Positions 36,320 to 45,751 of a DNA stretch of 64,000 nucleotides are shown in pieces. Within the stretch, counting starts at the first letter, position 1; each line of letters opens with the position of its first letter. Under the pieces are notes generated by a model. The model saw nothing but the letters and a program-made list of their open reading frames with translations, was not told the origin of the DNA and made no database searches. This DNA is from Ruegeria sp. TM1040 (GTDB lineage: Bacteria; Pseudomonadota; Alphaproteobacteria; Rhodobacterales; Rhodobacteraceae), in NCBI RefSeq assembly GCF_000014065.1, contig NC_008044.1, forward strand, positions 643,501 through 707,500, in the 5' to 3' direction. The position numbers were made by a program, and so were the translations under genes.

Positions 36320-36497
36320 ATGAGTCAAACTTCTGCACCGGAGGGTGGCGACATCCCGCGCGCAATGATCCTGTCACCCGAAGCCGTATTGCAGGAGGCG
36401 CTCAATTCCGGACGCCGTGACAACCGCATTTTTCGCCAGGGGAAGACCCGGAACAGCTGATCGGCCTGTTGGAACAGGCGATGCGCAATACAGGCTA
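36320..36497 (+). pseudogene. Possible frameshifted short gene remnant
   Basis: The frame from the ATG at 36320 reads MSQTSAPEGGDIPRAMILSP and continues to an early stop near 36457. Another frame then reads GEDPEQLIGLLEQAMRNTG before a TAA at 36497, and together they look like one short acidic helical protein broken by a one-base shift. I do not recognise a family. The rest of the 540 bases between aspS and the response regulator shows nothing else. Confidence 0.3.
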
Positions 36498-36626
36498 ACG
36501 CGTTTTTGGGCGTCGACGCTGCATCGAATGACGAGAGGCCTCTGTGTCAGAGGAGCTGAGACGAGACTGCACGGCCAGGACGATGACCAGCGTCAGCGAA
36601 GCGATGACAAGGGACTGCAGCATGGT

Positions 36627-37346
36627 TCAGATCGCAATCTTGCGTTGGAGCCGCTCCTGTACGAGATCGGCAATCATTGCAGTTTCAACGGCCAGCGGCC
36701 CACCAGATTTGCGCGTCTCTTGGAGGCGCGTTGCAGCGGTTTCAAGCGGGGCATCCCCGACGCTTCGCGCCACGCCTCCCAGGAATTGCGCCAGGTAGTC
36801 GAGCGTCTGCTCGTCCTTGCCTTCATCCAGAACCTCGGCCGCATGTGCCATGTCATCGCGGAACGCGAGCATGTCAGGTTCTACCGATTCATCTGTCATT
36901 GGGCGCGGCCCGATGGGTTGACGTTCCGGAGGCATGTTCGAAAGGATCGCGTTCTGGAAGGCGGCGAGCGAGACGATGGGCTTGGGAAGAAAGCCGTCTG
37001 CGCCAGCTGCCATGGCGGCTGCCTCGGCATTTTCATCACCAGAAATGCCGAGGATCACGGCAACCCGCGGCGAAGCCGTGGAAAGCGCCTCAATGAGCTC
37101 GGCACCGGACCCATCGGGCAAGCCCAGGTCGATGATCACCACAGAGGGGCGATAGACCTGAAGATGCCTGCGGGCGGACTTGAGACTGTCGGCGCGCCGA
37201 ATCCGAGCCCCGCTGCGCAAACACAAAAGTCGCATTGCTTCACATGCATAACGGCTGTCCTCGACCACAAGGATCGTCAGCCCCAGAAGTGGGCGGCGAC
37301 CGCTGCCCAGACGGGCTGCAGAAGAAAAAAGATCCGAATCGTCCAT
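36627..37346 (-). CDS. Orphan response regulator with receiver domain
   Basis: Protein of 239 residues. The receiver domain spans about residues 23-140 with acidic ED at 29-30, phosphoacceptor Asp73 in VVIIDLGLPDGSG, Ser102 in ILGISG and Lys122 in GFLPKPI. The C-terminal 100 residues are helical (LDYLAQFLGGVARSVGD, then LVQERLQRKI) with no DNA-binding motif that I recognise. No histidine kinase is adjacent. It could act by protein binding. Divergent from the epimerase gene. Confidence 0.85.
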   Translation of the reverse strand: MDDSDLFSSAARLGSGRRPLLGLTILVVEDSRYACEAMRLLCLRSGARIRRADSLKSARRHLQVYRPSVVIIDLGLPDGSGAELIEALSTASPRVAVILGISGDENAEAAAMAAGADGFLPKPIVSLAAFQNAILSNMPPERQPIGPRPMTDESVEPDMLAFRDDMAHAAEVLDEGKDEQTLDYLAQFLGGVARSVGDAPLETAATRLQETRKSGGPLAVETAMIADLVQERLQRKIAI

Positions 37347-37531
37347 GTCCTGACCTCACTAATAACCTGCTAAGACGCTAGGGATTCTGGGCTAACAAGT
37401 TCTTAACTCGCGCCTGGGAGCGCTCTCATACCCAATTTTTGCAACCTGAGCGTGCGTAGGTGGGCTTGCAAGAAACGTGCGGTTTTGATCTTTACGGAGA
37501 CATATCGTTTCAAAGCCTCGGGAGAACCCCC

Positions 37532-37936
37532 ATGATCGGACGTTTGAACCATGTCGCCATTGCCGTGCCAGATCTGGAGGCCGCCATGGCCCAGTATCGC
37601 GACACCCTTGGCGCCAATGTCGGTGCACCTCAGGATGAACCTGACCATGGTGTGACAGTGGTCTTCATTGAGTTGCCCAACACCAAGATCGAGCTTCTGT
37701 ATCCTTTGGGAGAGGGCTCTCCGATCCAGGGTTTTCTCGAGAAGAATCCGGCCGGCGGCATTCATCACATCTGTTATGAGGTCGATGACATCCTCGCTGC
37801 CCGAGATCGGCTCAAGGCACAGGGTGCGCGGGTGCTCGGAACCGGAGAGCCAAAGATCGGTGCCCATGGCAAGCCGGTTCTTTTCCTGCATCCCAAAGAT
37901 TTCAACGGCTGCCTGGTGGAACTCGAAGAGGTTTGA
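37532..37936 (+). CDS. mce: Methylmalonyl-CoA epimerase
   Basis: VOC-fold metalloenzyme of 134 residues that interconverts (S)- and (R)-methylmalonyl-CoA on the propionate-to-succinyl-CoA path. It has the two babbb halves: RLNHVAIAVPDLEAAMAQYRD with the metal His, and a central GGIHHICYEVDDILA, ending in GKPVLFLHPKDFNGCLVELEE with the metal Glu. The ATG at 37532 has GGGAG upstream. A DUF1467 gene follows on the same strand. Confidence 0.93.
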   Translation: MIGRLNHVAIAVPDLEAAMAQYRDTLGANVGAPQDEPDHGVTVVFIELPNTKIELLYPLGEGSPIQGFLEKNPAGGIHHICYEVDDILAARDRLKAQGARVLGTGEPKIGAHGKPVLFLHPKDFNGCLVELEEV

Positions 37937-38005
37937 GGCTAGATGCAGGGAAGGGCGCGCGGCGCCGCCCTGCGATCTGTCTTGGCCCTTTGAAAGGAAC
38001 CTCCC

Positions 38006-38281
38006 ATGGGTATCACTTCCGGTCTCGTGCTCTATGCGGTCATCTGGTTCATGACTTTCCTGGTGGTGATCCCCATTCGACTGGAAACACAGGGCGACAC
38101 AGGAAAGATTGTACCCGGTACCCATGCCGGGGCGCCGGAACGGCACTATCTCAAGCAGAAGGCCTGGATCACCACGGGCGCGGCTGCCGTGATCTGGGCC
38201 ATCGTCGCCGGGATCATCCTGTCGGGAATGATTACCGTAAACGACTTTGACTGGTTTGATCGCCTGCCAGATCGGCCCTGA
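38006..38281 (+). CDS. DUF1467-family membrane protein
   Basis: Protein of 91 residues with two membrane helices: MGITSGLVLYAVIWFMTFLV at the start and TTGAAAVIWAIVAGIILSGMI in the second half. A conserved PIRLETQGD, then GAPERHYLKQKAW loop lies between them. This is DUF1467, found in alphaproteobacteria and often next to mce. GAAAGGAA is a good ribosome site before the ATG. Function unknown. Confidence 0.88.
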   Translation: MGITSGLVLYAVIWFMTFLVVIPIRLETQGDTGKIVPGTHAGAPERHYLKQKAWITTGAAAVIWAIVAGIILSGMITVNDFDWFDRLPDRP

Positions 38282-38411
38282 TCCCCATTCCATCTGTTGA
38301 GCGCCATGCGCTACGACGCTGATTTGTTCGCAAGGTCGGGAGATCGACGGCGTGTGAGAGCGAGCTCGTGTGAGTCTGCCTCTCAGCAAGCACTGTTGAT
38401 TGAGGCGTAGC

Positions 38412-39365
38412 CTACTCGAACGAGTGCGCGCGAAGCCCAACGTCATTGGGGTGGTCCTGAGCTTGCTGGGCCAGTGCGGTTTCAATCGTCATCAGCAACC
38501 ACTGCAACCGCGCAGAATCCGCAAAGCGGCGGTGCCAGACCAGATCGAACTGTAAAGGCGGCAACTCGACCGGAAAGGGCGAGGATGCCAGAGTGCCTGT
38601 GGTGTGGCGTGACGAGCGGGAAGGCAAGCTTGCAATCATGTCGGTGCCCTGCATCAGCCGGATGAGGGTCCAAAGGTTGGGCACCCCGAGTGTGACCCGT
38701 CGGTGGATCGCCAGTGCTTCGAGCTCGGTCTGCAGCAGGCTCTTGCTGCCCTGGCCGAAGGATACGGTGGCATGGGGTGCCCCACAAAAGTCCTCGACGC
38801 TATCGACCGGCCCTCTGACATTTGGGTCGTAGAACACGCGGAAACTGTCTTGCGTCAGAGCCATGTGGCGGAGCGTGTTGGGATAGGACCGTGGGCGCAG
38901 CGTGAGAACCACATCCGCCTGGCGCGTCTCCAGAAGGGGCTCGATCTCCGAGAGCTTGCCAAGGTCCCGAAACATGAGGTGCTTCTGCGGCAGGCTGAGG
39001 CGCAAGGCGTCATATATGGTCTCAAGTTCGCCATCCAGGATGCTTGAACTCAACGCAATGACAAATGGGTCGGGGTCGGTGATGGGGTCATAGATGCCCT
39101 GATCTGCCAGGCCTTCCATCTCGATCAGAATGCGGCGGACCTTTGGTGCCAGGACGTCCGCACGTGCGCTTGGGACGATGCCGCGTCCGGATTGCACAAA
39201 CAGCGCATCCCCCAGCAATCCGCGCAGTTTTTCAATATTGTGGCTGATGGTGGATTGGCTGCTTTCGAGCACATCCGCGGCCCGGCTTACTGATTTCTCG
39301 TCATAGACAGTCAGGAAAACACGCAGCACGCGTCCGCTGATTTGAGAGATGTCAATTCGAGGCAT
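38412..39365 (-). CDS. LysR-family transcriptional regulator
   Basis: Protein of 317 residues with an N-terminal winged helix (LRVFLTVYDEKSVSRAADVL, then SSQSTISHNIEKLRGLLGDALF) and a C-terminal periplasmic-binding-like sensor domain. The ATG at 39365 is chosen because MPRIDISQISGRVLRVF is a proper start; the upstream frame is AT-rich and noncoding. The TTAAC-N12-GTTAA repeat lies 35 bases upstream and may be its operator. Target is unknown; the nearest divergent gene is a small secreted-protein candidate. Confidence 0.9.
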   Translation of the reverse strand: MPRIDISQISGRVLRVFLTVYDEKSVSRAADVLESSQSTISHNIEKLRGLLGDALFVQSGRGIVPSARADVLAPKVRRILIEMEGLADQGIYDPITDPDPFVIALSSSILDGELETIYDALRLSLPQKHLMFRDLGKLSEIEPLLETRQADVVLTLRPRSYPNTLRHMALTQDSFRVFYDPNVRGPVDSVEDFCGAPHATVSFGQGSKSLLQTELEALAIHRRVTLGVPNLWTLIRLMQGTDMIASLPSRSSRHTTGTLASSPFPVELPPLQFDLVWHRRFADSARLQWLLMTIETALAQQAQDHPNDVGLRAHSFE

Positions 39366-39386
39366 AAGCGCACCAGAATTTAGGAC

Positions 39387-39656
39387 TTGATAACAAAGGT
39401 TAACCCGGGCAATTTTGTTAATAAAGCAGTAATAATAGCAGGCATCGGGTGGACGAATATAATGCATGCTTGGGCAGGCGATCCGAGTGAGATCGGATCT
39501 TTCGGGACAGATAAGAACCAAGAAAACGAGCGGGCTGCGCTAACGGCTCTCATAAACTATGTTGTTGAAACTACTTGCAATTCTCCGGAGAACCCAACCC
39601 TCGACAATGCCGAGGATCTGCGGCGGAGCCTGAGCGAAGTGGTTCTGACAGCCTAG
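39387..39656 (+). CDS. Possible small exported protein
   Basis: A TTG start at 39387 gives 89 residues: two lysines, a hydrophobic stretch and AWA-GD, which looks like a signal peptide with cleavage near residue 30. The ATG at 39462 would give 64 residues without it. The mature part is acidic (ENERAALTALINYVVETTCN, then DLRRSLSEVVL) with one Cys. Codon use is less GC-rich than the neighbours. Neither start has a good ribosome site, so this is tentative. I do not recognise a family. Confidence 0.35.
   Translation: MITKVNPGNFVNKAVIIAGIGWTNIMHAWAGDPSEIGSFGTDKNQENERAALTALINYVVETTCNSPENPTLDNAEDLRRSLSEVVLTA
39400..39421. promoter_or_regulatory. Inverted repeat, candidate LysR-type operator
   Basis: TTAAC (39400-39404) and GTTAA (39417-39421) are a perfect 5-base inverted repeat with a 12-base spacer in AT-rich DNA, 35 bases ahead of the LysR start codon. 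LysR proteins often bind such T-N11-A type sites in their own promoter. Confidence 0.35.
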
Positions 39657-39807
39657 TCTGGGACAAGGATTTGCGCGCATCGTTTTCGAAGTTTTGAAAC
39701 TCCATCCCGCGGGGTGGCGCGCTGACTATGGCGCATTGAATGCGGCCATTTTTTCGAGAAAATGAAAGCGGCAGCCCCTGTCAGAAAATAAAGTGCAATA
39801 CTGTTGC

Positions 39808-39840
39808 AAAAAAGCCGGACCATCCGTGGCCCGGCTTTAT
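39808..39840. terminator. Terminator-like hairpin between small gene and DUF427 gene
   Basis: AAAAGCCGG (39810-39818) pairs with CCGGCTTT (39831-39838), extended by CCA/TGG, with a short loop. A-rich on one side and T-rich on the other, so it could serve both strands. It lies between the small ORF (+) and the DUF427 gene (-). Confidence 0.6.
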
Positions 39841-39921
39841 CGATTTAAGTGACAAACTCTTGGTGGATATTGGCGATCTGGTTGCCGATCCGCTTTGCCT
39901 ACAGACGAGCTGCGGCGATAA

Positions 39922-40263
39922 TCAGAGTTGCTCCACCTTCACCGAGGCAAGCGGCATGAAAGCCAGGTGGCCTTTGATCTCCGATACTGCATCAATTGGG
40001 TTTTCGTAACTCCAGACTGCGTTTTCATCGGTGGAGGACCTATTCACAATTGAATAATAAGTGGCGTCGCCTTTATGCGGGCAATGGCTTGTTTTGTCGG
40101 TTTTGTCGAGAAACGCCATGGCGATGTCCTCGCGCGGGAAATAGATCACTGGGGCCAGATCGCCTTCGATCAATTCCAGTGCATTCTCCGTCTCGCCCAG
40201 AATGGCGCCACCAGAACGCACAACCCATCGGCCTGTTGCTTTTTGGATCGTGATCTTGGTCAT
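39922..40263 (-). CDS. DUF427-domain protein
   Basis: Protein of 113 residues, a stand-alone DUF427 domain: RWVVRSGGAILGETENALEL, then PVIYFPREDIAMAFL and the diagnostic SHCPHKGDATYYSIV followed by VWSYENPIDAVSEIKGHLAF. The family is widespread and of unknown activity; the conserved Cys/His in SHCPHKG suggests metal or substrate contact. It is downstream of aminopeptidase P on the same strand, with 61 bases between. Confidence 0.9.
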   Translation of the reverse strand: MTKITIQKATGRWVVRSGGAILGETENALELIEGDLAPVIYFPREDIAMAFLDKTDKTSHCPHKGDATYYSIVNRSSTDENAVWSYENPIDAVSEIKGHLAFMPLASVKVEQL

Positions 40264-40324
40264 CGGGTTCCCCCTCCTTCTAGCTTTGGTAAGGCTTCTG
40301 CCCGGTCATTGTAACAGTCATGTA

Positions 40325-42109
40325 TCACAGCGGCGCGCAGGCCGCGTTCAACCACTCTGCCGCAGCGGCGCTGACGCGCGGCGCGATAGTGCGGTTTACC
40401 TCTGCGTGATAGCTATTGAGCCACTCGCGCTCCCCCGAGCTCAGCATCTCGGGCACCACCAAACGGCGGTCGATGGGCGCAAACGTCAGCGTGCGCCACG
40501 CGAGCATCTTGCGGTCTGGGTCGGCGGTGTCAAGGGCTGGGGCCTCTTCTACCACTACGAGGTTTTCAATCCGGATGCCAAAGGCGCCCTCCCGGTAGTA
40601 GCCCGGCTCGTTGGACAGGATCATGCCCGGCTCAAGCGGTACCGTATTAATGCGGGAAAGACCCTGCGGTCCTTCATGTACGCTGAGGAAGGCGCCGACG
40701 CCATGACCAAGCCCATGGTTGAAATCCTGTCCAGCCATCCAGAGAGGCAGGCGGCCGATAGCCTCAAGTTCGCGCCCGGACCGCCCCTCGGGCCAACGCA
40801 ACCGGGAGACCGCGATCATGCCCTGCAGGACGCGCGTAAAGGCTTCGGCTTCCTCACGGCCCGGCGATCCAATGGCGATGGTGCGGGTGATGTCGGTGGT
40901 GCCATCGAGATATTGCCCGCCGCTGTCGAGCACCAGAAGATGACCCTCTTGGAGCGTCGCATTGGTATCATGTGTCACACGGTAATGCATGATTGCGCCA
41001 TTGGCGCCTGTCCCTGCGATGGTTTCAAAGCTGATGTCACGCAACGCGGGATCTGCCGCGCGGAACCCTTCGAGTGTCTTGACCACGTCGATTTCGGTAA
41101 TCGTGCCCGGTTCCTGCGTATCGAGCCAAGCCAGCGTTTCGACAACGGCAGCCCCATCGCGCAGATGTGCGGCCGCGCTGCCTGCGATCTCGGCGGCGTT
41201 CTTGCGGGCCTTTGGCAGGGCGCAGGGGTCTCCGACCGCCGCCAGCCTGTCGCCCAAAACCCGTGCAACAGCCTGTGGCAGGCTGCGCGCGTCCACCGCG
41301 ACCTGACCATTGAGGCCGGCTGTGGCCTCGAGAAAGCGATCAGGCGCGTGTAGGGTCACATGCGCGCCCAATACGAGCTCAGAGAGCTTCTCTGCTGCCA
41401 TAAACAGGTCCACTCGGGCGTCATCATGCAGGATCGCAAAAGCATGGGCGACCGGATTGCGCGGAATGTCAGAACCACGGATATTCAGGAGCCACATGAT
41501 GCTGTCTGGAAGAGTGATGACCGCTGCGGACTGTCCGCTTTTACGCAGGCCCTCGGCCAGGCGCTGAGCCTTCTTCTCGGCGCTCTCTCCGGCATAGTCC
41601 TCCGAATGCGCCCGAGCCGGTTGCATCGGGGGCGCTGGCTGGTCGGGCCAGATGCGGTCTACTAGATTGTCGCTTTCCACCAGTGAAATATCCGACGAGA
41701 CGAGCCGCTCGGTCAGGTCGCGGATCTCCTGCAGGGAATGCAGCCAGGGGTCATAGGCGACAATCCCGCCCTCTGGCAGTTGCTCCACCAGCCAATCGCC
41801 CAAAGTCACATCCGGCCAAGGAACAGGGGTATAGACATCCGCGACTTGGCCTTTGACCTGTGTGCGATAGCGCCCGTCGATAAACACGCCAGCAATATGC
41901 GGCAGCACGGCGCAGAATCCCGCAGAGCCGGTAAAGCCGGTGAGCCACGCCAGACGTTCATCCCGTGGGGCGACGTATTCGCCTTGATGCGCATCGGCGC
42001 GCGGGACCAAAAAACCGTCGATCTTGTCTCGCTCCATCTCAGCGCGAAGCGCGGCAAGGCGCGCCGGGCCCTGCTCGGGACGGGCCGTGACATCAAAGTT
42101 TTGAAACAT
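40325..42109 (-). CDS. Aminopeptidase P-family metalloprotease
   Basis: Enzyme of 594 residues that removes an N-terminal residue before proline. The three-domain long form is present: two creatinase-like N-terminal domains and a C-terminal M24 domain. Metal ligands are in LDSGGQYLDGTTDITRT (two Asp), HGLGHGVGAFL (His), ILSNEPGYYREG (Glu) and IRIENLVVVEE (Glu). The ATG at 42109 follows GAGGAGAG. It is close to the X-prolyl aminopeptidase 1 (XPNPEP1) type. Single gene upstream of the DUF427 gene. Confidence 0.94.
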   Translation of the reverse strand: MFQNFDVTARPEQGPARLAALRAEMERDKIDGFLVPRADAHQGEYVAPRDERLAWLTGFTGSAGFCAVLPHIAGVFIDGRYRTQVKGQVADVYTPVPWPDVTLGDWLVEQLPEGGIVAYDPWLHSLQEIRDLTERLVSSDISLVESDNLVDRIWPDQPAPPMQPARAHSEDYAGESAEKKAQRLAEGLRKSGQSAAVITLPDSIMWLLNIRGSDIPRNPVAHAFAILHDDARVDLFMAAEKLSELVLGAHVTLHAPDRFLEATAGLNGQVAVDARSLPQAVARVLGDRLAAVGDPCALPKARKNAAEIAGSAAAHLRDGAAVVETLAWLDTQEPGTITEIDVVKTLEGFRAADPALRDISFETIAGTGANGAIMHYRVTHDTNATLQEGHLLVLDSGGQYLDGTTDITRTIAIGSPGREEAEAFTRVLQGMIAVSRLRWPEGRSGRELEAIGRLPLWMAGQDFNHGLGHGVGAFLSVHEGPQGLSRINTVPLEPGMILSNEPGYYREGAFGIRIENLVVVEEAPALDTADPDRKMLAWRTLTFAPIDRRLVVPEMLSSGEREWLNSYHAEVNRTIAPRVSAAAAEWLNAACAPL

Positions 42110-42499
42110 TTGTCTCTCCTCAAGATGAGTCACTCTTCGCGAGGACGTCGGTGAAGCGGATCAGGGATTGCCCACGGCGACACTGGCGCGTGGCCGGAAG
42201 TGGTTTGTTACAGATCAGAGGTCTGCACACAAGCCCGCCGGGAAGGCGTGTCGCGGCGAAAGGGGAGGAGAGGTGGCACACATGGTGCCTTGCGGGGATA
42301 CACCAAGCCGCCGCATCCATCCTTTTGCAAATGCCGGGCCTGCAGTCATTGGGGCTGCAGGCCTAGCAGACGCTCGTGAACGCAAAGTCGGATGTACCAA
42401 CGCAGGCACGTTAATGGTGCGGCAATGAGTGCAGTTGAGGGCGCGCCAAGACGCGCCCTCAGAATGGTCGATTGTGACCGTGCATGAGACCCGCAGGTG
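42110..42499. other. Intergenic region with one strong hairpin
   Basis: About 390 bases between aminopeptidase P and cobT with no gene that I can support. A perfect 9-bp stem GAGGGCGCG (42437-42445) with CGCGCCCTC (42452-42460), loop of 6, lies about 40 bases past the cobT stop and is probably its transcript end, although there is no good U-tract. Confidence 0.5.
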
Positions 42500-44377
42500 C
42501 TATCCGGTGCGACGCATCCCCATTACCCGCGCACGCGCCCTTGGATCACTGTCAAAGAGGGCCGCAAGCTGTTCCGTCATCGCGCCCGCAAGCTGTTCGA
42601 CGTCGGTGATCGTCACCGCGCGGTCGTAATAGCGGGTCACATCATGGCCAATGCCAATGGCGAGAAGCTCCACCTGTTTCTTTTTCTCCACCATGGCGAT
42701 TACGTCACGCAGGTGTTTTTCAAGGTAATTCGCCGGGTTCACCGAGAGGGTGGAATCGTCAACGGGGGCACCGTCTGAAATCACCATCAGGATCTTGCGC
42801 GCCTCGGGCCGGTTCACCATGCGACGATGCGCCCATTCGAGTGCTTCACCATCGATGTTTTCTTTCAGGAGGCCCTCTTTCATCATCAAGCCAAGGTTCG
42901 GGCGCACGCGCCGCCAGGGCGCATCGGCCCCCTTGTAGATGATGTGGCGCAGATCATTGAGACGCCCCGGCAACTGCGGACGGCCCTCGTTGAGCCAGGC
43001 CTCGCGCGAGAGCCCGCCTTTCCAGGCGCGGGTGGTGAAGCCGAGGATTTCAACCTTCACGTTGCACCGCTCCAGCGTGCGCGCCAGAACATCGGCACAG
43101 ATCGCCGCGATGGAAATAGGCCGCCCGCGCATGGAGCCGGAATTGTCCAACAGGAGCGTCACCACAGTGTCGCGGAACTCCATGTCCTTTTCGACCTTGA
43201 ACGACAGGGGCGTGGTGGGGTTCGCGACCACACGCGCCAGGCGGCCAGCATCCAGCACGCCTTCTTCCTTGTCGAATTCCCAAGAGCGGTTCTGCTGCGC
43301 CTGCAGGCGACGCTGCAGTTTGTTGGCAAGCCGCGATACCGCGCCCTTCAGAGGCTCCAGCTGCTGATCGAGATAGGCGCGCAGGCGCTCGAGCTCCTGT
43401 GGCTCAGCGAGATCTTCGGCGGCGATTTCCTCGTCATGGGCGTCGAGGAACACGCGGTAATCGGGATCAGCGTCAGAGACGGGTTGCGGGGCCGGAGGCT
43501 CCAGCGGGGCCTCGCCGTCGGGCATCTCGGTCTCGTCGGTGACCTCTTCTTCGGCCATGTCGTCGGCGGAAACCTGAGCCTGACTCTCGTCCTGCTGCTG
43601 TTCCTGTGCCTGCTCGGGAGAGGCGTCCGCCTCTTCCTCGTCGCTGTCGTCCTGGCCAGAGCTGTCGGGCTGTTCCTCTTCTTCGGCGGTCTCCTCGGAC
43701 TCGTCATTCATCTCGTCATCGAGATCATCCGGGTCGTCGCCAAGCTGGTCGCCATAGCCAAGGTCAGAAATCACCCGGCGGGCAAATTTTGCAAATGCGG
43801 CCTGATCCGAGAGGGTTTCATCTAGGTTCTCGAGCGTCTCGCCAGCTTGCGCTTCGATAAAGCCACGCCAGAGTTCCATGACGTTTGCCGCTGCCTCGGG
43901 CATCGGGCGGCCGGTGGCGAGATGACGGATCAGATAACCTGCGGACACCGCCAGGGGCGCCTCTGATGCAGATGTGACCTGATCATACCCGCGCCGCAGC
44001 GCTTCGTTCTGGATCTTGACGTCAATGTTGGAGGCTGTGCCCGGCATATCGCGCGCGCCCATCGCCTCGCAACGGGCGCTTTCCATTGCATCATACAATT
44101 CGCGCGCCATGTCGCCGGAGGGCGCATAACGGCTGGCAACGCTCTCGTCGTGATACCTGCGGCGCAGCGCCAGCGCATCGGCGGTCCCGCGCGCCAGCAG
44201 CACTTCCTCTCGTGTCATGCGGCGGGAAACCTGCGGCAAGCGCATCGTGTCGCCGCTCATTCCAGCGGGGTCGACCGAATAGTTGACCGTCAGTTCCGTG
44301 TCATCGGCCATGACCTTGGTGGCCTCTGCGAGGGCCTTCTTGAACGGATCTGCCGGGTTGTCATTTGGTTTGCTCAT
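42500..44377 (-). CDS. cobT: Cobaltochelatase subunit CobT
   Basis: Protein of 625 residues, large subunit of the aerobic cobalt chelatase that works with CobS and CobN to insert cobalt into hydrogenobyrinate diamide. It has an N-terminal helical part, a very acidic middle (about residues 215-300, rich in E, D and Q), and a C-terminal von Willebrand A domain with the MIDAS motif [14 protein letters not shown] and a late [15 protein letters not shown]. The ATG at 44377 has GGAG 9 bases upstream. It follows cobS with tandem hairpins in between. Confidence 0.96.
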   Translation of the reverse strand: MSKPNDNPADPFKKALAEATKVMADDTELTVNYSVDPAGMSGDTMRLPQVSRRMTREEVLLARGTADALALRRRYHDESVASRYAPSGDMARELYDAMESARCEAMGARDMPGTASNIDVKIQNEALRRGYDQVTSASEAPLAVSAGYLIRHLATGRPMPEAAANVMELWRGFIEAQAGETLENLDETLSDQAAFAKFARRVISDLGYGDQLGDDPDDLDDEMNDESEETAEEEEQPDSSGQDDSDEEEADASPEQAQEQQQDESQAQVSADDMAEEEVTDETEMPDGEAPLEPPAPQPVSDADPDYRVFLDAHDEEIAAEDLAEPQELERLRAYLDQQLEPLKGAVSRLANKLQRRLQAQQNRSWEFDKEEGVLDAGRLARVVANPTTPLSFKVEKDMEFRDTVVTLLLDNSGSMRGRPISIAAICADVLARTLERCNVKVEILGFTTRAWKGGLSREAWLNEGRPQLPGRLNDLRHIIYKGADAPWRRVRPNLGLMMKEGLLKENIDGEALEWAHRRMVNRPEARKILMVISDGAPVDDSTLSVNPANYLEKHLRDVIAMVEKKKQVELLAIGIGHDVTRYYDRAVTITDVEQLAGAMTEQLAALFDSDPRARARVMGMRRTG

Positions 44378-44469
44378 GAGCGCGGGCTCCTGTTGCACCA
44401 GCATTGAACCTTTGCGGGGCGCTGTCCAGCCCTTCGGAGGCTGACGGGTCGCGTCCCGCAAGGGGCGGG

Positions 44470-44527
44470 GGTGCCTGCGCCCCCGTCGAGGGGGCGCAGG
44501 CACCGGTCGGACGGCGTAGCCGTCCGA
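44470..44527. repeat. Two tandem perfect hairpins between cobS and cobT
   Basis: First stem: GGTGCCTGCGCCCCC (44470-44484) with GGGGGCGCAGGCACC (44490-44504), 15 bp, loop 5. Second stem: TCGGACGGC (44507-44515) with GCCGTCCGA (44519-44527), 9 bp, loop 3. They lie just past the cobS stop. No U-tract follows, so they may be RNA-processing or stability elements or a palindromic repeat unit rather than terminators. Confidence 0.7.
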
Positions 44528-44536
44528 ACCCCGCTC

Positions 44537-45523
44537 TTATCCGAGGCTCACATTTGCAGCGCTTTCAGGCAGTTCCTCGTCAAAACAGCGCTGATAGAAC
44601 TCAGCCACGGTCTGGCGTTCCAGTTCGTCACATTTATTGAGGAACGACAGACGGAAGGCATAGCCAATGTCGCGGAAGATTTCGGCGTTCTGCGCCCAGT
44701 TGATCACGGTCCGCGGCGACATCACGGTCGACAGATCACCGTTCATAAAGGCAGTCCGGGTCAGATCCGCCACCGTAACCATCTGAGCGATCTGCTTGCG
44801 GCCCTTTTCGGTGTTGTAATGCGGCGTCTTCGACAGGACGATAGCGGTTTCAGCGTCGTGGCTCAGATAGTTCAATGTCGCCACCAGCGACCAGCGGTCC
44901 ATCTGTGCCTGGTTGATCTGCTGGGTGCCGTGATAGAGCCCGGTTGTGTCCCCGAGGCCGACTGTGTTGGCGGTGGCAAAGAGGCGGAAGAAGGGGTTCG
45001 GGGTGATGATCTCGTTCTGATCAAGCAGCGTCAGCTTGCCGTCATGCTCCAGCACGCGCTGGATCACAAACATCACATCGGCGCGCCCTGCGTCATATTC
45101 GTCGAATACGATCGCAACCGGGTTGCGCAGCGCCCAGGGCAGGATGCCCTCGTGGAACTCGGTGACTTGCTTGCCATCGCGCAGCTTGATCGCGTCCTTG
45201 CCGATGAGGTCGATCCGGGAGATGTGGCTGTCGAGGTTGACCCGCACCGAGGGCCAGTTCAGACGTGCGGCGACCTGTTCGATATGGGTGGATTTCCCCG
45301 TGCCGTGGTAACCCTGGATCATGACGCGCCGGTTGTGGCTGAAGCCGGCAAGGATCGCCATCGTGGTGTCGGGATCGAATTTATAGGTGGGATCCAGCGC
45401 CGGAACGCGGTCGGTCCCTTCTGCAAAGCCCTTCACCGTCATGTCGGTGTCGATGCCAAAGACCTCACGTACCGAAATCGTCTCGGTTGGTTTTGCGTTC
45501 ATATCCAGCAGGCCGTCGGTCAT
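44537..45523 (-). CDS. cobS: Cobaltochelatase subunit CobS
   Basis: AAA+ ATPase of 328 residues that forms hexameric rings with CobT to drive cobalt insertion in cobalamin synthesis. Walker A is [10 protein letters not shown] near 94-103, Walker B is [10 protein letters not shown] near 137-146, and the sensor segment [13 protein letters not shown] follows. The N-terminus has the VREVFGID motif of the family. First of cobS-cobT; the methyltransferase gene upstream may or may not share the promoter, since about 230 bases separate them. Confidence 0.97.
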   Translation of the reverse strand: MTDGLLDMNAKPTETISVREVFGIDTDMTVKGFAEGTDRVPALDPTYKFDPDTTMAILAGFSHNRRVMIQGYHGTGKSTHIEQVAARLNWPSVRVNLDSHISRIDLIGKDAIKLRDGKQVTEFHEGILPWALRNPVAIVFDEYDAGRADVMFVIQRVLEHDGKLTLLDQNEIITPNPFFRLFATANTVGLGDTTGLYHGTQQINQAQMDRWSLVATLNYLSHDAETAIVLSKTPHYNTEKGRKQIAQMVTVADLTRTAFMNGDLSTVMSPRTVINWAQNAEIFRDIGYAFRLSFLNKCDELERQTVAEFYQRCFDEELPESAANVSLG

Positions 45524-45751
45524 AGGTGTCAGTCCTTGTCTTGTCAGTCACGGGCGCGGGATGGCTGCCTTGTGGCCCGTCGGTCACTCTCGGGGTGCAG
45601 TTGCATGTAATCGCGCGATTGGTGCCTGAAGATGCCCGGGAGGGCAAGGGAAACCGTTGTGTCGATACGCCACATGCCCGCTGCAGCGGTGAGTTGGCGC
45701 AAAAAACCGCACTGTCAAGACATCCAGCAGAGCCGCGTTGGGGGAGCCGGC

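Noticed and set aside
39740-40009. 89-codon plus-strand frame ahead of and overlapping the DUF427 gene
   Set aside because: It runs through a terminator hairpin and antisense to DUF427; no start site.
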